Positions 26,189 to 34,653 of a stretch of 64,000 bases of DNA are shown piece by piece. Each line of letters opens with the position of its first letter. Position 1 is the first letter of the stretch. The stretch is from JAPOXR01 sp965199765 (GTDB lineage Bacteria > Pseudomonadota > Alphaproteobacteria > Rhodobacterales > Rhodobacteraceae), in the NCBI GenBank assembly GCA_965199765.1, contig CBDATC010000002.1:248001-312000 (forward strand), in the 5' to 3' direction. The notes beneath the pieces were generated by a model. The model was not told where the DNA came from. It searched no databases and was given only the letters and a program-made list of their open reading frames with translations. The position numbers and the translations under genes are program-made.

Positions 26189-26971
26189 TCACGGAATCAC
26201 ATGGGTGCACTTTGCAGCGCTACGCCCAAGATAGGCTTCGATGACTTGTTCGTTGCATCGGATGTCATCGGCGGAACCTTCTGCAAGAACTCTTCCTTCG
26301 GCGAGAACGATGACCGGATCGCATAGGCGTGAAATAAAGGAAAAATCGTGCTCAATCATACAGATTGTGTAATTGCGCTCCCTGTTGAGTCGGAGGATGG
26401 CATCGCCAATGGTGTTGAGCAGTGTTCGATTGACCCCTGCACCGACTTCGTCGATGAAGACCAGTGAAGCATCAACCATCATTGTCCGTCCGAGTTCCAG
26501 AAGTTTTTTTTGACCGCCTGATAAATTGCCCGCTGACTCGTCGGCAAGATGGGAGAGCGTAAGAAATTCCATTACGTCTCCGGCGCGGCAATAGATTTCA
26601 GCTTCCTGCTTGGCAATCTGTTCACGACGGAACCAGCAATTCCAAAGTGTTTCTCCAATCTGATCACCTGGCACCATCATGAGATTTTCCCGGACGGTCA
26701 GCGAACGAAATTCATGGGGGATCTGAAAGGTGCGGAGAAATCCGCGCGCGTACAGTTCGTGCGGGGTCAGACCGGTGATATCTTGTCCATCGAGCAGAAT
26801 CTTTCCGGAAGTTGGCGGAGTTGCTCCAGCGACAACATCAAACAATGTTGTTTTTCCGGCCCCGTTTGGACCGATCAACCCGGTAATCGAGCCCTTGGCA
26901 ACTTCCAACGAAACGCCGTCCAATGCGGTGAATCCGCCGAACTGCTTACGAAGATTGTGAATTGCAATCAT
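26189..26971 (-). CDS. HAAT ABC transporter ATP-binding protein LivG-like
   Basis: A 260-residue ATPase with Walker A GPNGAGKTT and signature LSGGQKKLLELGR. Walker B reads LVFIDEVGAGV, where the usual DEP is DEV, a common variant in LivG proteins. C-terminal EAYLGRSA is the LivG ending. The gene starts 93 bp after the substrate-binding protein gene; that spacer contains a strong stem-loop. Confidence 0.92.
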   Translation of the reverse strand: MIAIHNLRKQFGGFTALDGVSLEVAKGSITGLIGPNGAGKTTLFDVVAGATPPTSGKILLDGQDITGLTPHELYARGFLRTFQIPHEFRSLTVRENLMMVPGDQIGETLWNCWFRREQIAKQEAEIYCRAGDVMEFLTLSHLADESAGNLSGGQKKLLELGRTMMVDASLVFIDEVGAGVNRTLLNTIGDAILRLNRERNYTICMIEHDFSFISRLCDPVIVLAEGRVLAEGSADDIRCNEQVIEAYLGRSAAKCTHVIP

Positions 26972-27023
26972 TCAAGAGCTCTTAGCTCTTGCGGCAAAAG
27001 CCAACGCAATCGAGCTTGGCTGA

Positions 27024-27047
27024 CGGGAGCGGCCGAGGTCGCTCCCG
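27024..27047. promoter_or_regulatory. Stem-loop between binding-protein gene and livG-like gene
   Basis: A perfect 8-bp inverted repeat CGGGAGCG/CGCTCCCG with the 8-nt loop GCCGAGGT, 17 bp after the end of the binding-protein gene. In the transcribed (minus) direction it lacks a following T run, so it is more likely a partial terminator or mRNA-stabilising hairpin. That arrangement would give more binding protein than membrane components, as in many ABC operons. Confidence 0.5.
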
Positions 27048-27063
27048 ATTTTGTGAACTGTGA

Positions 27064-28254
27064 TCAACGGTAGTTGACAATCACAAATTCGCCGTTCTGA
27101 ATTTCATATTCCGCGAAACGTCCTGCGGACTCTCCGGGTCCAATCAATTCGACATCCGACGCACCTTGGTAATCGATGTCGACGCCTTCGCGAATGAGAG
27201 CGATGGCTTTGCCGAGTTCACCTGTTTTGATAATCTCACCAGGTGCGTTCGCAACACGCGTTACATGGTCCTTATAGACATTGCTGTCGGTAGATGATGC
27301 GGATTGCATCGCAAGCATGATCAGCGCAGCGGCGTCGTACGCCTCGCCAGCGTACGGGGATTTTGCATCAAAACCCTGCTCGGTTCCCATGGCCATCAGC
27401 CAATCGGAGCCATCGCTGTCAGTACCCGGCGCCTGGCCAAACGAACCGTTCAATTCGCTGCCAAGCTTGTCAGTGATGCTATCGCCAATCATTCCATCGG
27501 GAAACACAAATGTATCGAAGGCGCCTGTGTCGAGCGACCCCTGCACGATGCCGAAACCGCCCTGATCGATGTAACCGATGACAACAAGAGCTTCACCGCC
27601 AGCCGCTGCCAGTGCGCCGACCTCAGCGGAATAATCGCCTTTGCCATCTTCGTGCGATGCAACGATCGTCACAGTCCCACCGCCCGCTTCAAAGGCAGTG
27701 TTGAAGCTGTCAGCCAATCCTTTGCCGTAGTCGTTGTTTGTATAGGTCACGGCAACATTCGAAAATCCGCGTGCGTGAACAACTTCGGCCAGAGCCTCGC
27801 CGCCGCGCGCGTCCGAAGGGGCTGTCCTGAAAAACAAACCGTCATCTTCGGCAGTGGACAGCGCCGGAGATGTAGCCGACGGAGAAATCATCACGATACC
27901 ATTGGGCCGCGCGACATTTTGTAGGATTGCACCGGTCACGCCGGAGCAGTCTCCACCGACAATTCCATGAACCCGGTCCACGGTGACCACTCTTTCAGCT
28001 GCCGCTGAAGCCACCGCGGAATCGACGCATGTTGTATCACCGCGCACGGATATCACCATGTGTCCGTCTAATATACCGCCGCTTTCGTTGACCTCAGCCA
28101 TCGCGGTTTCCGCACCCCAGGCGATTGTGGGAGTTAGAGTTTCGATGGGTCCGGTGTAACCCAACAACACTCCGATTTTCACTTCATGCCCGTCGGCGTA
28201 AGCAGAGGTAGCTGCCGCTGCCGTCAGGGCGAGTGTAACAAAGGTCTTTTTCAT
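27064..28254 (-). CDS. HAAT ABC transporter substrate-binding protein
   Basis: Periplasmic receptor of 396 residues with a signal peptide (MKKTFVTLALTAAAATSAYA) and the type I periplasmic binding fold of Leu/Ile/Val-binding-like proteins: IGVLLGYTGPIETLTP at the start of the mature protein, then GIVGGDCSGVTGAI and VTYTNNDYGKGLADSF. It is first in the minus-strand transporter operon and lies divergent from the second dehydrogenase gene, which makes the ligand a likely substrate of those enzymes. A 21-bp palindrome sits 36-56 bp upstream of its start. Confidence 0.9.
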   Translation of the reverse strand: MKKTFVTLALTAAAATSAYADGHEVKIGVLLGYTGPIETLTPTIAWGAETAMAEVNESGGILDGHMVISVRGDTTCVDSAVASAAAERVVTVDRVHGIVGGDCSGVTGAILQNVARPNGIVMISPSATSPALSTAEDDGLFFRTAPSDARGGEALAEVVHARGFSNVAVTYTNNDYGKGLADSFNTAFEAGGGTVTIVASHEDGKGDYSAEVGALAAAGGEALVVIGYIDQGGFGIVQGSLDTGAFDTFVFPDGMIGDSITDKLGSELNGSFGQAPGTDSDGSDWLMAMGTEQGFDAKSPYAGEAYDAAALIMLAMQSASSTDSNVYKDHVTRVANAPGEIIKTGELGKAIALIREGVDIDYQGASDVELIGPGESAGRFAEYEIQNGEFVIVNYR

Positions 28255-28289
28255 TCTAAATTCTCTCTCGCTTTTTTCGGGATCTGCAT

Positions 28290-28310
28290 TGTGCCAATTA
28301 GATTAGCACA
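28290..28310. promoter_or_regulatory. Operator-like palindrome upstream of the binding-protein gene
   Basis: TGTGCCAAT-TAG-ATTAGCACA: eight of nine positions are symmetric around a 3-bp centre. It lies in the 224-bp region between divergent genes, at a position overlapping the expected promoter of the transporter operon. No regulator gene is adjacent, so the binding protein is unknown. Confidence 0.5.
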
Positions 28311-28440
28311 GATCGATTTCGAAGCGCAAAATAGTGTCCCGGCAGCGATTTGTCATCAAGTTCTGCGAATTTACCTTTCGGCGCTGTTTACCGAACTTGA
28401 CGAAGGCGCTTTGTGCTTTGATAACGCAAGTCAAGAAAAA

Positions 28441-28458
28441 TTTGTCGAAATCGACAAA
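28441..28458. promoter_or_regulatory. Palindrome upstream of the second dehydrogenase gene
   Basis: TTTGTCG-AAAT-CGACAAA, a perfect 7-bp inverted repeat 20 bp before the TTG start at 28479. It could be an operator for the dehydrogenase gene or a small hairpin in its leader. It differs in sequence from the palindrome at 28290-28310, so two regulators or two functions are possible. Confidence 0.4.
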
Positions 28459-28478
28459 CAGAAGTGGGAGGCGAGGAC

Positions 28479-30890
28479 TTGAAAAAACAGTACCGCGCGG
28501 TTGTGATTGGTGGAGGTGTGGTGGGATCATCAGTGCTCTACCATTTGGCCAAATTCGGCTGGACCGATGTTTGTCTGTTGGAAAGATCGGTTCTTACCGC
28601 CGGGTCGTCCTGGCACGCGGCCGGAGGCGTGCATGCGCTAAATGCGGATCCGAACATGGCTGCGCTTCAGGCTTATACGATTGATCTCCTCGCGGAGGTG
28701 GAGAAAGAGGCCGGTCAATCCATCGGGTTGCATATGACAGGCGGCATTACCGTTGCGTCGGCTCCTTCCCGCTGGGAATGGCTGAAATCGGCATACCGTG
28801 TTTTTCAAACCGTAGGCATCGACGATTGTCATCTCGTTACACCCGAAGAGATCAAAGAACGTTGTCCGATTATGAATGTCGAAGGAGTTATCGGCGGGCT
28901 CTGGGCGGACCGGGAAGGGTATGTGGATACGACCGGCACAGTGCAGGCCTACGCATCGGCTGCAAAAAAACGCGGGGCGGATATCATAGAGCATAATCGG
29001 GTGACTGAACTGCGGCAACGCTCCGATAACACGTGGGACGTGATCACGGAGAAGGGTGCGATTCACGCCGAACATGTGGTCAATGCAGCAGGTCTTTGGG
29101 CGAAGCAGGTCGGACGCATGGCTGGTGTGGAATTGCCGATTTCGCCTTTGCAGCACCACTATTTCGTCACTGAAACCATTCCGGAGGTCGCGGAATTGGA
29201 CTTTGAAGTTCCGATGACCGTTGATCTCGAGGGCTTCACCTATATGCGACAGGATCAAAAGGGTGTTCTCGTCGGGATCTATGAATTGAATCACAAGCAT
29301 TGGAATATTGATGGTGCGCCGTGGAATTTTGGAATTGAACTGATTGAAGAAGAATTGGACCGAATTTCCGACGAGCTCGATATGGCCTTTCGCCGCTATC
29401 CAGCGCTTGAAAATGTTGGAATTAAAACCTGGGTGAACGGCGCTTTCACTTTCTCTCCGGATGGCAATCCGCTTGTCGGTCCGGTGCGAGGACTGAGAAA
29501 TTACTGGCTGGCCTGTGGCGTGATGGCTGGCTTTCTGCAGGGCGGTGGTGTGGGTAAATCACTTGCCGAGTGGATGATTCACGGCGAAACCGAAACCGAT
29601 TCTTGGTCGATGGACATCGCTCGCTACGGAAGTTTCGCTTCAAACCGGGAGTATATTCGCCAGACGACTGGACAGTTCTATTCTCGGCGGTTTGTGATGA
29701 CCTACCCGAATGAGCAGCTGTGGGCGGGGCGTCCATTGAAGAAATCCCCGGCCTACCAAGCGATGAAGCAAAACGGAGCGCGATTCGGCGAGAGTTGGGG
29801 GCTTGAACTTCCGATTTACTTTGCCCCAAAGGACTTTGATGAAACGCCGACGCTGAAACGGTCGAACGCGTTTAATTTGGTTGGCGACGAATGCAGAGCG
29901 GCACGAAACAACGCGGGTCTGCTGGACATTTCAGGTTATTCGCGGTTCCGCGTTTCAGGGCCGAAGGCAGCGGTTTGGCTTGACCGAATCATGGCTGGTC
30001 GTTTACCCAAGGAAAACCGCTGCCGGCTTTCACCAATGCTCGCGCCGAGCGGGCGGCTCCGGGGAGACTTGATGCTGTTGAATTGGGGTGGTGACGATTG
30101 GTGGATTATGGGAAGCTACTACCTCCGCGAATGGCATATGCGCTGGCTCGATGAACATTTGTCAGATGGGGTTTCAGTCGAGGATATTTCAGACAACACC
30201 GTCGGATTCGCGATTGTCGGGCCAAAGTCTCGTGACGTTCTGGCTCAGCTGACCCATCAAGATGTATCAAGCGAAGCATTCCCGTTCATGAGTGTTTGTT
30301 CAATGGATGTTGGATTGATTCGCTGCAAAGTCGCTAGAGTGAGCGTTTCGGGTGAACTGGGATTCGAAGTCAACTGTGCGTCTTCCGAACATGAAACGCT
30401 TTATCATGCCATGCACGCAGCGTGCCGAGAGGCCGGCGGAAGAGATATTGGATTCAATGCGTTGCTTTCTCTGCGTCTTGAGAAGAGCATTGGCATTTGG
30501 AACGCGGAATTCATGCAGGCCTATACGCCCGCAGAAACGGGTATGGATCGTTGGATCGAATTCGACAAAGCCGAATTTGTTGGCCGAGATGCGGCAGTCG
30601 CCGAACGAGACCAAGGTCCCGCGAGAAGGATTGTCACCCTGCAGGTAGAAGCCGACGACGCTGATGCGACTGGATACGAACCGATATGGATGGAGAATCA
30701 GCGTGTTGGTTTTGTGACATCCGGTGGATATGGGCATACGATCAACAAGAGTCTGGCGATGGCTTTGGTTTCTGCCGAGTGCGCAGCAGAGGGCACGGAT
30801 TTGACTTGTCATATCGTTGGAGAAGAACGAGCAGTCCGTGTCATTGCTCCTTCGCCGCATGATCCGACCGGATCAAGAATGCGGAGTTGA
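28479..30890 (+). CDS. Dimethylglycine/sarcosine dehydrogenase-like flavoprotein B
   Basis: Paralogue of the protein at 20659-23076 with the same layout: DAO-type FAD domain (motif VIGGGVVGSSVLYHL), covalent-FAD histidine His46 in GSSWHAAGG, FAO middle region, and GcvT half with VSGELGFEVN and SGGYGHTINKSLAMALV. I choose TTG at 28479, because GGGAGG lies at ideal distance and the resulting start MKKQYRAVVIGGG aligns residue by residue with MKDHVQVCVIGGG of the paralogue; a GTG at 28464 is in frame. Predicted length is 803 residues. Divergent from the transporter operon; probably oxidative N-demethylation coupled to tetrahydrofolate, with a substrate different from or sequential to that of paralogue A. 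Confidence 0.85.
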   Translation: MKKQYRAVVIGGGVVGSSVLYHLAKFGWTDVCLLERSVLTAGSSWHAAGGVHALNADPNMAALQAYTIDLLAEVEKEAGQSIGLHMTGGITVASAPSRWEWLKSAYRVFQTVGIDDCHLVTPEEIKERCPIMNVEGVIGGLWADREGYVDTTGTVQAYASAAKKRGADIIEHNRVTELRQRSDNTWDVITEKGAIHAEHVVNAAGLWAKQVGRMAGVELPISPLQHHYFVTETIPEVAELDFEVPMTVDLEGFTYMRQDQKGVLVGIYELNHKHWNIDGAPWNFGIELIEEELDRISDELDMAFRRYPALENVGIKTWVNGAFTFSPDGNPLVGPVRGLRNYWLACGVMAGFLQGGGVGKSLAEWMIHGETETDSWSMDIARYGSFASNREYIRQTTGQFYSRRFVMTYPNEQLWAGRPLKKSPAYQAMKQNGARFGESWGLELPIYFAPKDFDETPTLKRSNAFNLVGDECRAARNNAGLLDISGYSRFRVSGPKAAVWLDRIMAGRLPKENRCRLSPMLAPSGRLRGDLMLLNWGGDDWWIMGSYYLREWHMRWLDEHLSDGVSVEDISDNTVGFAIVGPKSRDVLAQLTHQDVSSEAFPFMSVCSMDVGLIRCKVARVSVSGELGFEVNCASSEHETLYHAMHAACREAGGRDIGFNALLSLRLEKSIGIWNAEFMQAYTPAETGMDRWIEFDKAEFVGRDAAVAERDQGPARRIVTLQVEADDADATGYEPIWMENQRVGFVTSGGYGHTINKSLAMALVSAECAAEGTDLTCHIVGEERAVRVIAPSPHDPTGSRMRS

Positions 30891-30921
30891 ATTTCCACAT
30901 GAGATAAAATCGGGGTGCCTG

Positions 30922-32073
30922 ATGCTGCACATTATGCATAGAGTTCTCTTTACGGCGCTGATTTCTGCTGGTCTGGCGGCTGGTCCTAGTTTCGCCGAGG
31001 TATATTCAGTAGGGGGCAAAGAGATTGTGGTCGAGAGAATGGCCTCTCGTTTGGATTCGCCTTGGGGCATTGCATTTTTGCCCAACTGCGCATTTTTGGT
31101 AACCGAGCGTGGAGGCAACCTCATCCATGTGGACGACCGCGGAAAAAAGCAAACCATCAATGGCGTGCCCGAAGTGGTGGCAAGGGGCCAGGGAGGTTTG
31201 TTGGATATTGAAACGGCAAAGGATTTTGAAACGTCCCGCGAAGTCTTCCTTACCTATTCGGTTAAGCAGGGACGAGGCTTAGGAACCGCGCTTGCGGTTG
31301 CGCGACTTTCGGTCGATGGTTTTGCTCTTGAGGAAGTCAGGCAGATTTTTCAAATGCAGCCGGAACACCGGAGTTCCAGACATTTTGGATCGCGGGTTGT
31401 CGAGGCTCCGGACGGTTCGCTCTTTGTGACTTTGGGCGACCGCGGTGATCGCGGTAGCGCCCAGGAATTATCCTCACATAATGGTTCGATTGTTCGTTTG
31501 CTGAGGAATGGAACAGTTCCCGAAGACAATCCGTTCATCGATGTAATCGGTGTGCTGCCAGAGATTTGGTCATTTGGACATCGAAACCCTCAAGGCGCGT
31601 CTTTCGATAGCCAAGGCAGGCTGTGGATATCGGAACACGGAGCTCGCGGTGGCGATGAGGTCAATCTGATTGAACGCGGAAAAAATTATGGTTGGCCTGT
31701 GATTTCGTACGGTGTTCATTACACCGGACACAAAATCGGTGAAGGGACGGCAAAAGAAGGGCTTGAACAGCCACAATTTTATTGGGATCCGTCAATCGCT
31801 CCATCAGGAATGATTGTTTATTCAGGCAAGCTCTGGCCCGAGTGGAAGGATCAGCTGTTCGTGGGTTCGCTGAAGTTTGATTACATTGCAAGGTTGGCTT
31901 GGGATGGCGAGCTTCGTGAAGCCGAGCAGATCGACTTTCCGGAAACGAAGCGCGTTCGGGATGTTCAAGAAGCACCGGATGGGTCGATTTGGTTTATTTC
32001 AGAAGACCGGAGAGCGGTTTACCGAATAACGCCAGCTGTCTCCGACTCTGCTGAGACAAGTTGCACCCGATAA
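30922..32073 (+). CDS. PQQ-dependent sugar dehydrogenase (glucose/sorbosone dehydrogenase family)
   Basis: A periplasmic six-bladed beta-propeller of about 383 residues. A signal peptide (FTALISAGLAAGPSFA) precedes RLDSPWGIAFLPN. Hallmarks of the soluble-aldose-dehydrogenase family follow: GHRNPQGASFD, WISEHGARGGDEVNLIERGKNYGWP and PSIAPSGMIVYSG. These enzymes oxidise sugars with PQQ, but many family members have unknown substrates and no PQQ genes are in the window. The ATG at 30922 puts the signal peptide at the N-terminus; the frame is open further upstream inside the previous gene. Confidence 0.85.
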   Translation: MLHIMHRVLFTALISAGLAAGPSFAEVYSVGGKEIVVERMASRLDSPWGIAFLPNCAFLVTERGGNLIHVDDRGKKQTINGVPEVVARGQGGLLDIETAKDFETSREVFLTYSVKQGRGLGTALAVARLSVDGFALEEVRQIFQMQPEHRSSRHFGSRVVEAPDGSLFVTLGDRGDRGSAQELSSHNGSIVRLLRNGTVPEDNPFIDVIGVLPEIWSFGHRNPQGASFDSQGRLWISEHGARGGDEVNLIERGKNYGWPVISYGVHYTGHKIGEGTAKEGLEQPQFYWDPSIAPSGMIVYSGKLWPEWKDQLFVGSLKFDYIARLAWDGELREAEQIDFPETKRVRDVQEAPDGSIWFISEDRRAVYRITPAVSDSAETSCTR

Positions 32074-32173
32074 ACACCTGTCGACGAGCCAACAATCAAG
32101 CTTACGCATTGTAGAATCTTTAGAGGTTATCCCCAGCATGTCGGAAGCCCGATACAATAAGGTGAAAAATAGA

Positions 32174-32907
32174 GCCTCTTGCAAAATTACTCGATGATGC
32201 CGGATTTTGGAGCTCCGGTCCGGCTGTCGGCCGCCGCCCGGCCCTGATGACTGGCTTGGAGGGTCGGGATTCGTCCTAATTCGCCGTGCTGGAGGCGGTT
32301 TGGCAACTTTTTTCGGCTTCCGGCTTTTTTCGAAGCGAGCGGGAGCGCCTTCCTGAGACAGGAAGCTCTCCGGGGGCGGTGGCCCAGGTGAAGCCGGTTC
32401 AGATGTTCATGCGCATCATTTGATCGGTCAGCAGGGCGATCACGCCGAACATCAGATGACAGAAAACTTTCCTATAGCCGCGTACCCGGACATGCTTCGC
32501 CCCGAACTGGTCCTTGAGGCGGCCGAAGAAGCGCTCCACCGTCGAGCGTTCCCGCATGCGCGCCGTTTCAGCCGGCACATGACGCGCGGCGCGGTCGGCC
32601 CGCCGCCGGCTGTGAAGCTCTGCCTTGAACTCCCGGTTCCGCCGTGGGTTCGGCTCGATCAGAGGAACATGGCCGAGGCGGAGAGAGCATTCGCGGATTT
32701 CCCCGGCGTCATAAGCGCTGTCCATGAGATCGCAGAGACTGTCCGCCCGTTCGGCCGACATCGCCGCCAGGGGCAGAGCCGCCTGGCTGTCGTGCAGCGA
32801 GGCCGATGTGAGAAGGCAGCTGACCGGGATGCCGCCGTCGGCGACATCGGCATGGAGCTTGTATCCCTTCCGGAAATTGCGGCAGCCCTCGCTGTCCTTC
32901 TTCATGT
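32174..32907 (-). mobile_element. Truncated IS element with DDE transposase fragment
   Basis: The minus strand from 32905 to 32399 encodes the C-terminal 168 residues of an IS4/IS5-superfamily transposase: YKLHADVADGGIPVSCLL, LTSASLHDSQ, LMDSAYDAGEIRE, and STVERFFGRLKDQFGAKHVRVRG with the catalytic Glu, ending CHLMFGVIALLTDQ. A stop codon precedes its first ATG, so the N-terminal half is missing. The left end near 32174 (GAGCCTCTTGCAAAATTACT) looks like an IS5-type terminal repeat. The segment is visibly richer in GC than its neighbours, which suggests recent arrival from another genome. Confidence 0.75.
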
Positions 32908-33130
32908 TCTATTCTGGTTATCCGAAGCGCCGTTGATATGGTCATCCTCTTCATGTGATAGTCAAAAAAAGACAAAACTTAAAAGATATTTAATTAGAAC
33001 ACATCACAAAACACTTTCTATTTAAGTTCTTGTTTATCTGCTTTCCTGAAATAGCATTAAATGCTAGAAATTTATTTCAACGGACTGTAATAGCGTCTAG
33101 CTTCAAATCCTTGATTGGGAGACTTGTTCA

Positions 33131-34495
33131 ATGGTTCAGACGTGGACGGCATCGGGTTGGCGAACAAAACCTCGTATACAGATGCCCGAATATCCAGATG
33201 CTGGGCAGTTGAAGCATGTTGAACAACAGCTTTCGGCACTTCCGCCTCTTGTTTTCGCAGGGGAAGTTCGAAAACTTCAAAGGAAGATAGCTCTCGTATC
33301 CGAAGGAAAGGCATTCCTCTTGCAGGGCGGAGACTGCGCCGAGAGCTTCACTGAATTCAACGCCGACTCGATTCGCGACACGTTTAAGGTTTTGCTGCAG
33401 ATGGCGGTCGTGTTGACCTACAGTGCAAAATGCCCGATTGTGAAAGTCGGACGAATGGCGGGCCAGTTTGCGAAACCCCGCTCATCGGCGGTCGAAATCC
33501 AAAGCGGGGTGGAATTGCCCAGCTATCGAGGCGATATCATAAATCGAATCGAATTCAGTTCGGAGGCGCGCGTTCCTGATCCGGAGAGGATGCTTGAAGC
33601 TTACCGACAATCCGCGGCAAGTCTCAATCTTTTGAGAGCGTTTAGTCAAGGTGGATACGCGGACATTCGGCGGATGCACTCATGGACGCTTGGCTTCACC
33701 GAATCCGGCAATTCACAAAAATACCGTGATTTGGCAGCCCGCATAACCGACGCATTGGATTTTATGGAGGCGGCCGGAGTGACCGGAGAACGTGTGTCGG
33801 ACCTAAGGAGAGTTGACTTCTACACCAGTCACGAAGCGCTGTTGCTTGAATACGAAGAAGCGCTTTGCCGAATTGATTCCACTACTGGCAAACCCGTAGC
33901 AGGATCCGGCCACTTGATCTGGATCGGGGATCGCACACGGCAGCCGGATGGCGCGCATGTCGAATTCTGCCGGGGCGTGCAGAATCCAATTGGCATCAAA
34001 TGCGGACCTTCGATGTCAACGGATGATTTGTGTCATATGCTTGACAGACTGAACCCAACGGACGAATCGGGGAAAATCCTGCTGATTTGTCGGTTTGGGG
34101 CTGGAAAGGTCCAGGAACATTTGCCGAAGCTGATCCGAGCGGTCGGGAGGCATGGAACCAAAGTCGCATGGTGCTGTGATCCGATGCACGGTAACACCGT
34201 TAAATCTTCGACCGGGTATAAAACAAGGCGTTTTGAAAGCGTTCTACAGGAGGTTCGGGAATATTTTTCCGTGCATGAAGGTGAGCGCACGTATCCTGGC
34301 GGAGTTCATTTTGAAATGACCGGTAAGGACGTCACTGAATGCACTGGCGGCATCAGCGCGGTTTCAGATCAAGATCTGAGCGACCGATATCACACAGCGT
34401 GCGATCCGCGCTTGAATTCTTCGCAATCACTGGAATTGGCGTTTCTAGTAGCACATGAACTGGCAAGGCTGAGGGACGCGAGACCAATGGCATAA
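33131..34495 (+). CDS. 3-deoxy-7-phosphoheptulonate synthase, class II
   Basis: First enzyme of the shikimate pathway, joining phosphoenolpyruvate and erythrose 4-phosphate. The 454 residues follow the plant-type (class II) pattern: an N-terminal WTASGWRTKPRIQMPEYPD, the metal-site cysteine in LLQGGDCAESF, VGRMAGQFAKPRSS, HEALLLEYEEAL, and WCCDPMHGNTVKS near the C-terminus. Chorismate genes are not adjacent. The truncated IS lies just upstream, about 220 bp from the start codon, so its insertion may have affected the promoter. Confidence 0.95.
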   Translation: MVQTWTASGWRTKPRIQMPEYPDAGQLKHVEQQLSALPPLVFAGEVRKLQRKIALVSEGKAFLLQGGDCAESFTEFNADSIRDTFKVLLQMAVVLTYSAKCPIVKVGRMAGQFAKPRSSAVEIQSGVELPSYRGDIINRIEFSSEARVPDPERMLEAYRQSAASLNLLRAFSQGGYADIRRMHSWTLGFTESGNSQKYRDLAARITDALDFMEAAGVTGERVSDLRRVDFYTSHEALLLEYEEALCRIDSTTGKPVAGSGHLIWIGDRTRQPDGAHVEFCRGVQNPIGIKCGPSMSTDDLCHMLDRLNPTDESGKILLICRFGAGKVQEHLPKLIRAVGRHGTKVAWCCDPMHGNTVKSSTGYKTRRFESVLQEVREYFSVHEGERTYPGGVHFEMTGKDVTECTGGISAVSDQDLSDRYHTACDPRLNSSQSLELAFLVAHELARLRDARPMA

Positions 34496-34555
34496 TGCGT
34501 CTTCCGGTCAGACGGCAAATTCCCTGCCGGCACGGGAATGAACCGATAGAATAAA

Positions 34556-34583
34556 ATCTTGAACGGTTTTTTGGATTCAAGAT
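34556..34583. terminator. Stem-loop between convergent genes
   Basis: ATCTTGAA and TTCAAGAT form a perfect 8-bp stem around a 12-nt loop that itself contains six T. It lies 60 bp after the DAHP synthase gene and 70 bp from the end of the acyltransferase gene. The T run is in the loop, not after the stem, so terminator function is doubtful. Confidence 0.3.
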
Positions 34584-34653
34584 CGAATGGTGCTTACGGC
34601 TGCATGGTATCGACTGAACAAATCTGCCGCTGTCCAAGATCTTCAGGTCAGCA

